The notes beneath the pieces are model-generated. The model saw nothing but the letters and a program-made list of their open reading frames with translations, was not told where the DNA came from and made no database searches. The position numbers and the translations under genes were made by a program. This document shows positions 21,176 to 31,450 of a stretch of 64,000 nt of DNA, piece by piece (position 1 is the stretch's first letter; each line of letters opens with the position of its first letter). Source of the stretch: Dicaeum eximium (lineage: Eukaryota; Chordata; Aves; Passeriformes; Dicaeidae); contig VWZP01008283.1 in NCBI GenBank assembly GCA_013396995.1, positions 366,426 through 430,425 of the forward strand, given 5' to 3'.

Positions 21176-23100
21176 GGGTTAGCCCCGAAACAGCCGCTGC
21201 CCGTGCTTGCTGCGCGTCCGTGCTTTATCTCAGCTGCGAGCCCGCTCTCTCCTCAGATCCCCCTTTCCTCCGGACACATCCAGTAGGGCGGGTGCCCTTG
21301 GCAGCGCCCCGAGTTTGGGGCTCCGAGGGTGGAGCTGCTGCCCCGCGCGGAGCCGGGCACGGAGGCGATGCCTGGGGCGGGCGGGATTTTCCTCCCGTGC
21401 TGGGAATGGCTCCGAGCAGGTGTTTCATGCCAAAAAGCACAAACCAGGGACGAGTCAAGTTTTAGGCACCAAAGTGCTCGTCTGAAATAAATTTCCAAGT
21501 GGAGTGAGCCATCCTCTGGGTCAACACCAATTGCTGTCCTGGCTCCTGCTGGAATTAGAACGGTCTCGGGCTCTGGGACACGAGGTTGGATTATTTGGGG
21601 AAGTCAAGACACGAGCCAGGTGACAGCTGAGGCTGTGCTGTTAATAAAAGATGTTTATTGACCACATGCCAACACTAAATCACCCCGGGACAATATATTA
21701 AAAACATTCTATCCCAGCACGTTTTTCAATGTGAAGCCCTTTCCCCTCCTCTCCCACCAGTGCTGGCTTTAATTCCTTTTTTAGAAGGAATTAAATTAAT
21801 CCCAAAGGAGTTAAATTGGAATCACCCCCTCAGCCAGGCCACACTCAGCCATGTGCATCTTCCCCTGCTGGTTATGGGGCTGCAAAACGTCCTGGTGGTG
21901 CTGAATATCCCCAAAATCAGAGAAATTATTTGGAAATCCGGCTGGATCAGAGACTTTGTCCTGCAATGAGCTCCCTTAGGAAGGGATTTGGGCTGAAATT
22001 TGGATTTATCCCGGGTTATCCACTGGTGTTGGGCTGCCTCTCCATACAAATACATGGAATTAATTGTTGTCAAAACTTTTCCATTGTGGTTTTCCTCTTG
22101 GGAAGGAAACAGTGCTGGTGTGGGATTTGGGGGGCTTGGTCTGTTTTTTTTTTTGTCAGCTAGGGTGGGGGGTTTTTTTAATGTTAAATAGGATAAATTT
22201 GGGGCGTGCTGGGTGGAAATGGTGACCCAAAGAGGCAGGAAATAATTTCCAGCCAGCGAAAGGAGAGGATGCCACGTGGGAATACACCGTGTCCCTTGCT
22301 CAGAAGAGCCAAATCCTGGATTTCCCCGTTTTCCACAGCAATTGGGGGTTGTTTAATAAAATGTACGAACCCTGACGCCTCTGGTTTGTTTGTCCTCCGG
22401 CTCTGCCTGGTGGGGATCTCCCCCATCCCAGTCAGCGCCGTGCGTTTAGGAAAGGAAGGAATTCCCAAACCCTTCCCACGTGTGAGGCAATCCGTGTCTT
22501 CCGCAGGGGTCTGACCGATGCCAGGGAGCTGTGCAGAGCTGGGGACAGCCGCAGGTGACACGGCTGTGGCTGTCCCCCCTCTCGGCACCCCGCACATCCC
22601 TGCGGAGCCTCCTCCTGCAGCTGAGCGTGTCCCGTCGATGCCGCTGGAATCCTGCGGGAGAAATGTTCGAGGTGCCCTCACAGCCATGCCAGCCTTGTCC
22701 CCAAAGCCCCTCGTCCCCATTTCCCGGGCGGGCCCTCACACCCACGGCTCGGCAAACACAACCCACGGCGCGGATTTCCACCAAAACAAAGCAGCAAAGC
22801 ACACGGGAGCGATGCTGTGAAGGATTCGGGGTGGGGGCAGCGCCCGGCTCGTGTCAGTCCCACAGGATTTTCCATCTCTTCCCAAAATCCCCTTCCCTGC
22901 CCGGCTCGGGCTGAGGGCGCGGTTTGGTGCGAGGAGCAGGACGGGCACAGCCCATGGCGACGGCCGGGCCCGCTCCCCTCCCGCCACCCGGGAAGGGTGT
23001 CCCGGAGCCGGGATGAGCTCCCGGATCGCCGCGGAGCCCCACCTGGCACATCCCGCTGGGATTCCGGGAGCGGCCTTCTCCCTCCCGTCAGCCTTCGCGG
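21176..23100. other. GC-rich intergenic segment between divergent promoters
   Basis: The segment lies between the PLEKHB1 (-) and FAM168A (+) promoters. At 21643-21659 there are opposing AATAAA signals on the two strands, and there is a plus-strand AATAAA near 22352. Open frames occur on both strands but match nothing I know. See the findings for a possible minus-strand transcript. Confidence 0.5.
21654..21659 (-). terminator. Orphan polyadenylation-like signal
   Basis: On the minus strand gtcaataaacatc resembles a transcript end, but no recognised minus-strand gene lies immediately upstream. An AATAAA on the plus strand (21643-21648) overlaps the same spot. Confidence 0.3.
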
Positions 23101-23324
23101 ACTACAGCTCCCGTCATGCCTCGCTGAACTACAACTCCCGCCATGCCCGGCGGCTCCGCTCCCCCCGAACTACACCTCCCGGCACGCCCCGCGCCCGTCC
23201 GGGCCCTGTCGCCTTCTGTCCTTCCCCCGCCTGTCGCGCGGACTACACTACCCATGACCCACCGCGCGGGGCGGCCAGCTGCGGGCCGCGGCGGGGGCGC
23301 GCGGGGCATGCCGGGAGCTGTAGT
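23101..23324. promoter_or_regulatory. Cluster of five ZNF143/SBS-type ACTACANNTCCC motifs
   Basis: There are four plus-strand copies at 23101-23119, 23128-23146, 23169-23187 and 23242-23258 (the last diverged, ACTACACTACCCATGAC), and one minus-strand copy at 23324-23306 (ACTACAGCTCCCGGCATGC). The first two and the last carry the full ACTACARCTCCCGNCATGC-type consensus bound by ZNF143/STAF. The array sits 70-300 bp upstream of the inferred FAM168A exon 1, consistent with a core promoter element. Confidence 0.75.
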
Positions 23325-23394
23325 CCCCGCAGCGGCGGCGGCTGTAACGGTCCCGCTGGTGGTACTGCCCCCCCTACCCCCCCCATTCCCGGCT

Positions 23395-23496
23395 GGCGGC
23401 TGCGGGAGCAGCGGGAAGAGGAGGAGGAGGAGGAGGAGAGGGAGCGGGAGAGCTGCTGTACCGGCACAGGGGCCGCCGCCGCCCGAGCAGCCGCAG
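23395..23496 (+). other. FAM168A: FAM168A exon 1, non-coding (inferred; start approximate)
   Basis: CpG-island sequence with a (GGA)n tract ends in ...gagcagccgcag with a strong donor gtaagg at 23497. The gene is inferred from conserved order and orientation: in mammals PLEKHB1 sits between RAB6A and FAM168A, with the outer genes transcribed opposite to PLEKHB1. FAM168A has a very long first intron and its coding start lies in a later exon, consistent with no coding exon being found here. The exon 5' end is unknown. Confidence 0.55.
23417..23440 (+). repeat. (GGA)n tract in the CpG-island exon
   Basis: About seven purine trinucleotide repeats (gaagaggaggaggaggagga) lie within the inferred 5'UTR exon. 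Confidence 0.85.
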
Positions 23497-24119
23497 GTAA
23501 GGCGGGGGGACGAGGGGACACCCCCGGTGACAGCGGCGAGGGGGCAGCGCGGTGATGGAGGGGGGTGCCCGGGGAGGGGGCGGCGGCGGCGGGGAGCATC
23601 CCCCAGCCCGGGCAGCGGAGCCCGGCAGAGCCCGTGTCCCCCCCGCTCGGAGCCGGCTGCCCGGGGCTCTGTCGCGGTGTCCCCGAGCCCGCGGTGTCCC
23701 CAGCGCAGCCTGTTGCCCCCAGACCCCCTTCCCAGGGCTGTCCCCACCCGCGGCTGGCACGGAGCGCGGGGTGCCCGGGATGGGCGAACCCCCAAAAAGA
23801 GCCCGGGGGGCGGCAGGACCGGAGCGGTACCGGAGCGGTGCCGGCGGTAACTCCGGGCCGAGCGGAGCCGGGAGCGCTGTCCCGCAGCCCCGGCGGGGGG
23901 AAATGCTGTTGAATTTGGGGATAAAATGGTTAAAGCTGCGCGGAGCCCGGGGATGCCGGCGCGCAGCATCCGCAGGAATGAAAGCGGGCACAGGGAAACG
24001 CTGTTCGGGGCTTTCTGCCCGCGTGAAAAATGCGTGTTCCGGTCGTTTTGGTGGAAATGTGGATTGTTTCCACATTTCCACACACCCTCCCCTCCCCTTT
24101 AAAAATTTAATTGTTTAAA

Positions 24120-25830
24120 ATTTATTTTTAATCATGAGCGCTCGCGTGCTCTGTTGTTGGCATTGTGGTGCTCAGGGCAGCGAAAGTCCATGGCGATATC
24201 GTGGGTGAATAACGCCAAAAAGCAGCTCGGTTTCAGTCCTTTACAGAAAGCAGAGGAGCCTGGAAGTATGGAAATGAAATAAATATTCATTAGCAGAAAG
24301 AGGTTTTGTACCGCGTTGGGTTTTTGGGGGCGTTTTTTTCCCCCCACTGCACGTCCTGGTGAGCTTTGGGTTATGGTTTGTGTTTCCATAGGCTGAAATT
24401 TATTTGTTTGTTGCTCATTATTGTCAAGTGCAGAAAAACGAGCAGGTTGAAGGTATTTTTTTCCCCCTCTCCTGGACAAAGACATGTTGTGCTAAGCAGA
24501 AAGAAACCCCAGAAAGATTCTATTTCTGCTTTAATCAAAATATGATTTAAGATGCGGTGGTGTGTTTATTTTTGCTGTTAAATAGTGATGGAGGAAGTCA
24601 CAGCCTTTATTTTTGTGTGTGTGTGTGTTTTTAAAGGAATGTGAATGATGGAAACATCTTTAGGGAAACATTTTGCCGGACTTGATTGCATCAACTGCAT
24701 TATTTCATAAAATGTGAGCTGTGAAGTGGTTGTTGATTAGAACTCAAATTGAGGAGCGACGTTGAGCAATGTAAAGAAAAAGGAAATTAGTATGGAGAGG
24801 CCAAATGCTTATTTTCTTTTTTTTTTTTTCGGTTCTTTCTGATTCTGAATTTTAACTGTTTCGTGCATTCTCTTGACCTTTATGGTTGAGTCTATTTGAA
24901 AAAAAAACCCAAACAACAACTGTGATCTGTGATCTGTGTATTTAGTCTTGTTATACGTACATTAAAAGGACAGATAACAGCCAGGATTGTGTATTTTGCA
25001 TTAAATTCATGTTAAATCTGGTTAACTTTTGTTCTGTAAGTTGCAAATACCAACTTAACCAGTTATGCATCCCAACTTTTTATTTACCAAAGCAAATGTT
25101 GATGTTTTTTAGAAGGAATCTTTCTCTCCCAAATCCCATGCTTTATTTTAGGGAATGTGGGATAAGTGTTACAGATGTTATTGTCCACATCTGGGAGGTT
25201 TGGGGTCTATTCTTCAGCTGATTAAAATTCCTGGCTGTCAGCAAAGACACACTTCTTTGGACAGGTAGGTATATACATCCTCTGGAACAAAGGCACTGGA
25301 AGCAAAATCTGTTTGGAGTTCCTTCAGAAAATATTCCTTGGAGTGAGAAACCTAAATTGAAAAAAAAATTTACGTGGAATCACTGGGATACAGTAATTTA
25401 GGGAGGATTTGTGGGGATGCTCTTGGCTGGTACTCATCTGTCAAACTCTGTGGTGAGCCTGCATTGCAGCAGGTGAGCCACCCAGGGGCTTTAAAACCTG
25501 GTAAATCAGGTATCAGGTGAAGTTTTCCTGGTTCCCCTGGTCCCTAACCCAGCACAGGGCAGGGAGGTGCTGCTGGAACATTTCTTGGGAGAGTGGGAAT
25601 GCTTTGGAGCGGGGGCTCGGGGAAAGGCCTTCAGTACCTGCGCTGGCAGCATCACTGAAATGATAATTGAATTGGGGCTAAATTGAATTAGGTGATCTGC
25701 CTGGGAGAGGAGAGGGAGCTGTGCCTGAATCCAGGGCACTGCCTGCTTTTGGGAAGTTCTGCCAGGCGTGGGCTTGGCACCGCTCTGCCTCGCAGGGAAG
25801 GGGGACATTCACCAGGGATGTCACCTGCTG
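24120..25830. other. Intronic stretch, no repeat or gene recognised
   Basis: AT-rich, apparently unique sequence with a short (GT)n run near 24616-24629 and T/A homopolymers. Open frames are short and unconvincing. Confidence 0.6.
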
Positions 25831-25833
25831 GGA

Positions 25834-26014
25834 GGGCTGGGGACACAATTCCAGCTGGCTCTGAATCCAGGTGTGCTGCTGCTGGGCCAGGGGCTCAGAC
25901 CCTGCTCCTCAGGTTGTCACAACCCTGGGGGAGCTGGGGACACGATTCCAGTGGCTCTGAATCCAGGTGTGCTGCTGCTGGGCCAGGGGCTCAGACCCTG
26001 CTCCTCAGGTGGCT
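25834..26014 (+). repeat. 96-bp tandem duplication (two copies)
   Basis: Segments carrying ggctctgaatccaggtgtgc and ggccaggggctcagaccctg recur exactly 96 bp apart (for example 25861 and 25957). Only a few mismatches separate the two units. Confidence 0.92.
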
Positions 26015-26426
26015 CCCATCCCGGAGCTCCGAGCGCCTTCCCAGCTCTCTGCCAAGCAGCTGTGAGGCTGTCAGGAGGGACACACGGCTTTGGTGTCTCC
26101 CTGGAGCTGGCTCTTCCCTTTGGTGAGGGTTGTGATGTCCATTTGTCCCCCAGCCCTGCCCTGGGCCCGCTGGGATGTGCAGAGGCCCCTGTTTCCCTTT
26201 CCGCAGCACGAGTGCTCCGTGTACTTTGTGTTTCCTCTGCAATTCCCGAGCTCTCTCCCTGTGCTGGGCCATTCCTCTCTCCCTGTTTCCGTCCAGAATT
26301 ACCTCACTGATCTTCCTCATCAGCTGGGCTCAGTTCTGCTGCTTCAAATCCATCAGTTCTCCTGTTCAGTCCATGGAAGTGTTCGATCCGAGATGACCGA
26401 ACGGGAAACAGCTCCTGGCCTGCTCT

Positions 26427-26574
26427 GTAGTGTTTTCTCTTGGCTGATTCCAAATTCCAGCCCCTTGGTCCCTCTGGATGCTACTGGATTCTCGTGCTCT
26501 GTACTATTTTCTCTTGGCTGATTCCAAATTCCAGCCCCTTGGTCCCTTTGGATGCTACTGGATTCCCGTGCTGT
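26427..26574 (+). repeat. 74-bp tandem duplication (two copies)
   Basis: The block ttttctcttggctgattcca through ggatgctactggatt is repeated at an offset of 74 bp (26433 and 26507) with few mismatches. Confidence 0.92.
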
Positions 26575-26913
26575 GCATCCCTTGGGTAAGCAGATGAAGA
26601 TCTGTGTTTCAGTGACCAGAAATAAAAACCCACCTGCTCTGTTTTTTTTCCCTGTTGGTGGTCTTTTAAGTCTCTGAATTTAAAAAATACTGATTCTTAA
26701 TCTGTCACTGTTTAGAAGTGGGAATAAATTTTCCAGAATTGTTTCCATGTGACTCAAATACCATTTGGACAGACGCAGTTCTCCAGAGCTGTTTAAATTG
26801 TGTCACCTTCCTTCAACTGAATCACTTTGTTCCTATTTTTGTGTCAAAAACATTGATGTACCCTCAATACCAGGGAAGAATGTCAGTGGCAGGGCTGTGT
26901 TTACTTATGCAAA

Positions 26914-27073
26914 TTCATGGAATCCCAGAAGGATTTGGGCTGGGAGGGACCTGAAATCCCATCCATTCCACCCCCAGCCATGGCCTTGGACACTTCCAGG
27001 GATCCAGGAGCACCCACAGCTTCTCTGGGCACCCTGTGCCAGGGCCTGCCCACCCTCACAGGGGGGAACTTTT
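26914..27073 (-). mobile_element. CR1 LINE 3' end, antisense
   Basis: The antisense CR1 tail starts ttcatggaatcccagaagg and continues through gccatggccttggacacttc and ccagggcctgcccaccctca. Confidence 0.88.
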
Positions 27074-28500
27074 TCTCAGTACAATGTGTGTAAACCTGGT
27101 TTTTGGAGAAAGTAAGGATGTTATTGTACTTCCTACCTGCCCACCTGGGCAGAGAGAGAAGTAAAATCAATATGAAAACATGTCTGTGATCTATATTTTC
27201 ATGTTATGCTCTGATTTATCAGTGCTTTTTTAGGTCGATAATCCCATTTTGAGATGGGATTTTATGTTTATTTTTTTAGCTTGAATGGGAAGCAACAGTT
27301 GGGAATTTCTAGGATTTTCTTTTGCTGAGGGCAGGTGTGCCATGGGCGTCTGAAGCTGGAATCCCAGACCTGTAATTAAGATCCCAGGCAGCCAAGATCC
27401 AGCTTTTAAGGCATATCCAGCATTTGCAGGTCTGAAATTTGTGGAAGCTCTCTATTTTTAAGAACCACGCAGGGAAGGAGCTTCTGTTGATGATGACGGA
27501 GACACACAGATTTTTTTTTAGGGTGTGAGTGGGACTTGGATAATTTTTCCAGAGCTCCTCTGGGTTTTGTTTACTATGGATGTGCTGAAAACCCTGAGCA
27601 CTGTGCAGGAATTTCAAGTGACTCTGCTTTCTGGGAGGAAAAAATGTGGCCCTGCTGACGCTCCCCGGCAAACCATTTAGGAGATTATCGTCACAGGATT
27701 TATAAAAGCTGAAAAAAAAACCAAACACATTCCCTTCCCTTCCTCTGGTTTGTATTTGCTTGTGCTTTACCCTGTCTCCCCTTCTCTCCTTGGCTGAAAC
27801 AGTCACGTGGAAAACTGGAGAGTGGAAAAATGAAAAGTCAGAGCAGAAAAGTGGGGTTTTTCGTGGCCTTGGTACAATGACTTCCTCAATAGGAAGGCTA
27901 AAGCTCCTCCATAAAGCTCTATAAAGTGTATTTGTAGGCTGAGCATTTTTGCCTTCCTTGTCTCAGCAAGGGTTAGAGATTTGGGAGGATTATTGGAGAC
28001 AAGCTTAGAGTATTTTATGAGAGGAAAAGTACTAAACTGGCAAAAAAAAAAAAAAAAAGATGCCATCATGCCTGCTAGGCATGTCTAATTCTTTGATAAA
28101 ATGGATAAAGATTGCAGACTGCAGCAGAAGTTAAAATAGACCATAACATCTCGGGGTCCGCAGGGTTTTTCCTTCTAATTTGCTGTAGAACTTAATAAAA
28201 AAAAATTTGCCTCTTTTATGGCATCAGGCTCTTCATCTGCCACAAATTAAAGCCCAGTGCTTGGGCTTCTGCTTTCTTCCCTGTTAGATACCAGCTCCCT
28301 CAGCTTGATAACGAGTGGGTTTTGCCCTTCTGAGTTTGGAAATACATCCTGAAGCCTGGTGAGAAGTTTTGAGCACGTTCTTCCTTTTCCCCATTTTCCA
28401 TTCAGTTCTTTGTGCTTGGATTTACAGGCAATAATAACTCGCTTTTTAATGGACAAGGGGGTTTTTGTGGTTATTCTAAACAAGGTCCTCAGAGTGCCCA
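27074..28500. other. Intronic stretch, no gene seen
   Basis: AT-rich unique sequence with an A-homopolymer at about 28042-28058. No RNA gene or transposon was recognised. Confidence 0.6.
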
Positions 28501-28507
28501 CACTCCC

Positions 28508-28669
28508 ATGGGCTGGCCAGGGCAGGGGTGGAGTCCCCATCCACGGAGGGATTTAAAAGCCACATGGATGTGGCATTTGGGGACATGGGTTAGTGGTGGC
28601 CTTGGCAGTGCTGGGGGACTCCATGATCCTTGAGGTCTTTTCCATTCTTACCAATTCCATGATTCTACC
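28508..28669 (+). mobile_element. CR1 LINE 3' end, sense
   Basis: The CR1 tail contains gtggcatttggggacatggg, ggtggccttggcagtgctgg and the terminal ccaattccatgattctac. It is the same subfamily type as 7966-8126. Confidence 0.88.
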
Positions 28670-30185
28670 TTCTCCTGGACAGACAGGTTCTAGGGGCTTT
28701 TCCCTGCTGAAAAGTAATTTGTACGAAGCTCGTGAGCGTTTAAAATGCAATTACTTTGGAATAGGTCCCTGTGTAAACATTTGGTTCTGTAGTAGTTTAT
28801 TCTACAAATCATTTTCTTCAGTTTTCTGTGCATGGTGTCACTTAATGAGACTTTTAATGGCTTTTACAAAATGATGGCATTCCAGATATTTTCCAGTTTG
28901 CTCTTGACTTGACTTACATTCACAACAGAAGTTTTCAAGCCTTAAAACGCAGCGCCATAAATCGGAGAGATGGCTTCTTTTTCTCTACTGTAGCATCCAA
29001 ATCCCAGCTGCTGAACTTCCTTGGATGGCTGAGTCCTTTAACATGGATTTGGGAGCTCAAGAAAATATTGCTTTGTATAAGAATTTTGTGACTGTCTTTA
29101 GATTTGAGCCCTTGGAAAAGCAAACGCGGCGGAACAGCCCAGGAGCTCCTTGCCCTTGTGGCTCTGCTTTCCAGGGAGGCTGTGCTGCTGCTGGAGCAGA
29201 TGCCAGGGACAGGGAGGGTTCCTGGGTGATTCCAGGAGGAGTGGGATGTCTCCACCAAGCGTGGCAGACCTGGGCATGGAGAGAAGGGACAAGTTTTTAC
29301 GATATTGGTAAAATACGGTGGTAAAACACCGGCGCAGCCGATTGCCATGGGGGGTGGTGGCTGCCTCATCCCTGCAGGTGTCCAAGGGGTCATTTCAATT
29401 AGTTTCTAACTAACTATTGCTTCCAAAAGCCAATTATTGTCTAAATGCAGAGCTCCTTTGATACCCAACAGCTTTTCCCTTTGGAGGGAACTCTCAGCTC
29501 CACAACCAAGTGTTCTTTGATTGTGGTCGGGTCGAACTCACGGCACTGCCTGGCAAGAGCTGGGCAGGTTCTGTTTGAGGGGCTCTGGCTTTCCCGTTTT
29601 GTTCCCCAGATTCCAGCACTACAGTGGGCCTCTGGAATGGTTCTGGGCTCTGGATGAAGCCCAGCAGAACCCCACTGCAGCTCACTTTGCTGGTGATTTT
29701 CCACGGGTGGCTGCCTTTAGTCATCTGTCCCTGGGCCAGCTCTGGATGTGCTCAGCTGCTTTGTTGACACATCCAGTGGTGATTTTTTAACTGGGATGTC
29801 ACCCTGCAAAGATTGCCTGTTGCTTTGCTGCCCTTACCTTTATCACCATGGATCTCCTCAGAGGGTGAAGGCAGCTCTGCTTGACAAGGCCTATTTTCCA
29901 TAGCATTGACTGGACTGTCACCAATTTCCCTCCTGTTCTTTTCAAGTCCACATCCAGTCTGATTCAGTTTTCCCTTATTTTGTCCAGAGCTCGTGTCTGG
30001 CAAACAGATTGGTGTGTTTACTTGAGTCACTTTGCCCTCTCCTGATGTAGCTGTGTTAGAAATGTATGCCTTCCAAATTTTCTCCTGTGTTCTGAAAAAT
30101 ATTGCAAATGAGCCTTTGGGGTCTCTGAAATAGTGGAGGACTCCATGGTTAAACATCCTGGGCTTCTGGGGCATCATTCCATACT

Positions 30186-30290
30186 AGAATGCAGAGCTGG
30201 TAGAGACCTTGGGAGACTTTCCAGTCCATTCACTTCCTCAAGGCAAGCTGAAGTGTCCCTAGAGCATCCTTAACGAATGTATTTCTAATT
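30186..30290 (-). mobile_element. Possible old CR1 fragment, antisense
   Basis: The stretch agaatgcagagctggtagag with gagacctt and caaggcaagctgaagtgtcc is reminiscent of an inverted, ancient CR1 3' end next to the sense copy at 30397. Divergence makes this tentative. Confidence 0.3.
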
Positions 30291-30396
30291 TTTCCTTAAA
30301 ATCTCCCAGTCTGGGAGGTGCCAGCCTGCTCAGGAAGCTGGCAGTGAGTGCTTAACCAATTTGGTTAAAAGCTTTTCCAATATTTTAGGTCTTTTA

Positions 30397-30613
30397 GGAA
30401 GTAATTCTTGGCTGTGAGGGTGGTGAGGCCCTGGCACAAGGTGCCCAGAGAAGCTGTGGCTGCTCCTGGATCCCTGGAATTTTTCCAGGCCAGGTTGGAC
30501 AGGGCTTGGAGCAGCCTGGGAGAGTGGAAGGTGTCCCTGCCATGGCAGGGGTGGGATGGGATGATCCTTAAGGTCCCTTCCAGCCCAAGCCATCCTGGGA
30601 TTTTGTGATCTCT
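30397..30613 (+). mobile_element. CR1 LINE 3' end, sense
   Basis: The sense CR1 runs from ggctgtgagggtggtgaggc through gcccagagaagctgtggctg to the terminal aaggtcccttccagcccaag and ccatcctgggattttgtgat. Confidence 0.9.
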
Positions 30614-31390
30614 GAGAAATGAAGATGCTTTGCTTTGCTGTTCAGAATAACCCGTCCCCTTGTTTCTGCAGTCACTGATGGGAGCATGTTACATCCTCCT
30701 CCAGTTTGTTTTCCTGGGCTGGCACGGTCCTTTAATGTGTTCTTATGGATCATTTTCTATCCAAATCTCTTTATTATTTCCTCGGCTTTCCTTTGTACTC
30801 TGGTGTGTTTACTTCTCTCTCTCCTCAGACTTGGCACTGCGTGGCCTTGTCAGCATTGTATAAAACAAAATAATTCTGGTTTCCACATGGCACTCTTAAA
30901 ACAATCTGAAGTGCCTTTCTCTTTTTTTTTTCTCCTTTTTTTTTTTTTTTTTTTGGCAATCCCACTGTATTGTTGACATTTTACTTGTGACCCAAAATCC
31001 CCTCGGGGTTGTTTTCTCCTGTCCATCAGCCCAGCTGGGGCTTCTCCACCTGCACAATGCACACTGCACTAGTTTTTCTTGGATTTCACCAGGCTGGTTT
31101 GGTTTGACAAAGTTTGTTCCTCACTCATCCTCGTTGTTTCATTTTGGCTGTATCCCACAATTGCTTTTATATAAATTGTTAAATAATCTCTCTGATGTCT
31201 TCCCATTGATTGTGAGGGGAGTTCAATCTCTGATTTGCCCCAGAAGGTTTTTCAAACTTCACTCTGGAGCTGTTTCCTTTTTGATCCCAAAAACACTTTG
31301 AAACTTCGTGGATCAGCTACACACAAATTCCTTCATGTTTCCTCTGCTGTGTTGTATTTGTGGAAAATCAAGTGATGCCAATTTTCATTA

Positions 31391-31450
31391 CAGTTGGACT
31401 CAGTATCTTAAAAGTCTTTTCCAACCCACATGATTCTATGAGCCTGTGAT
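31391..31450 (+). mobile_element. Short CR1 3' terminus, sense
   Basis: A tail of about 60 bp (gttggactcagtatct, aaaagtcttttccaaccc, tgattctatgagcc) matches the last bases of a CR1 element. It is a severely 5'-truncated insertion. Confidence 0.75.

Larger units (their letters stand above)
22900..24050. promoter_or_regulatory. FAM168A: CpG-island promoter of FAM168A (inferred)
   Basis: CG dinucleotides are very dense across this interval, which contains the ZNF143-type array and the exon donor at 23497. No TATA box is evident, as usual for CpG-island promoters. Boundaries are approximate. Confidence 0.7.

Noticed and set aside
22851..24083. Long frames on both strands (234 and 331 codons) across the CpG island
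   Set aside because: Stop codons are rare in CpG-island sequence. The frames are low-complexity Pro/Arg/Gly runs and cross the inferred donor at 23497.
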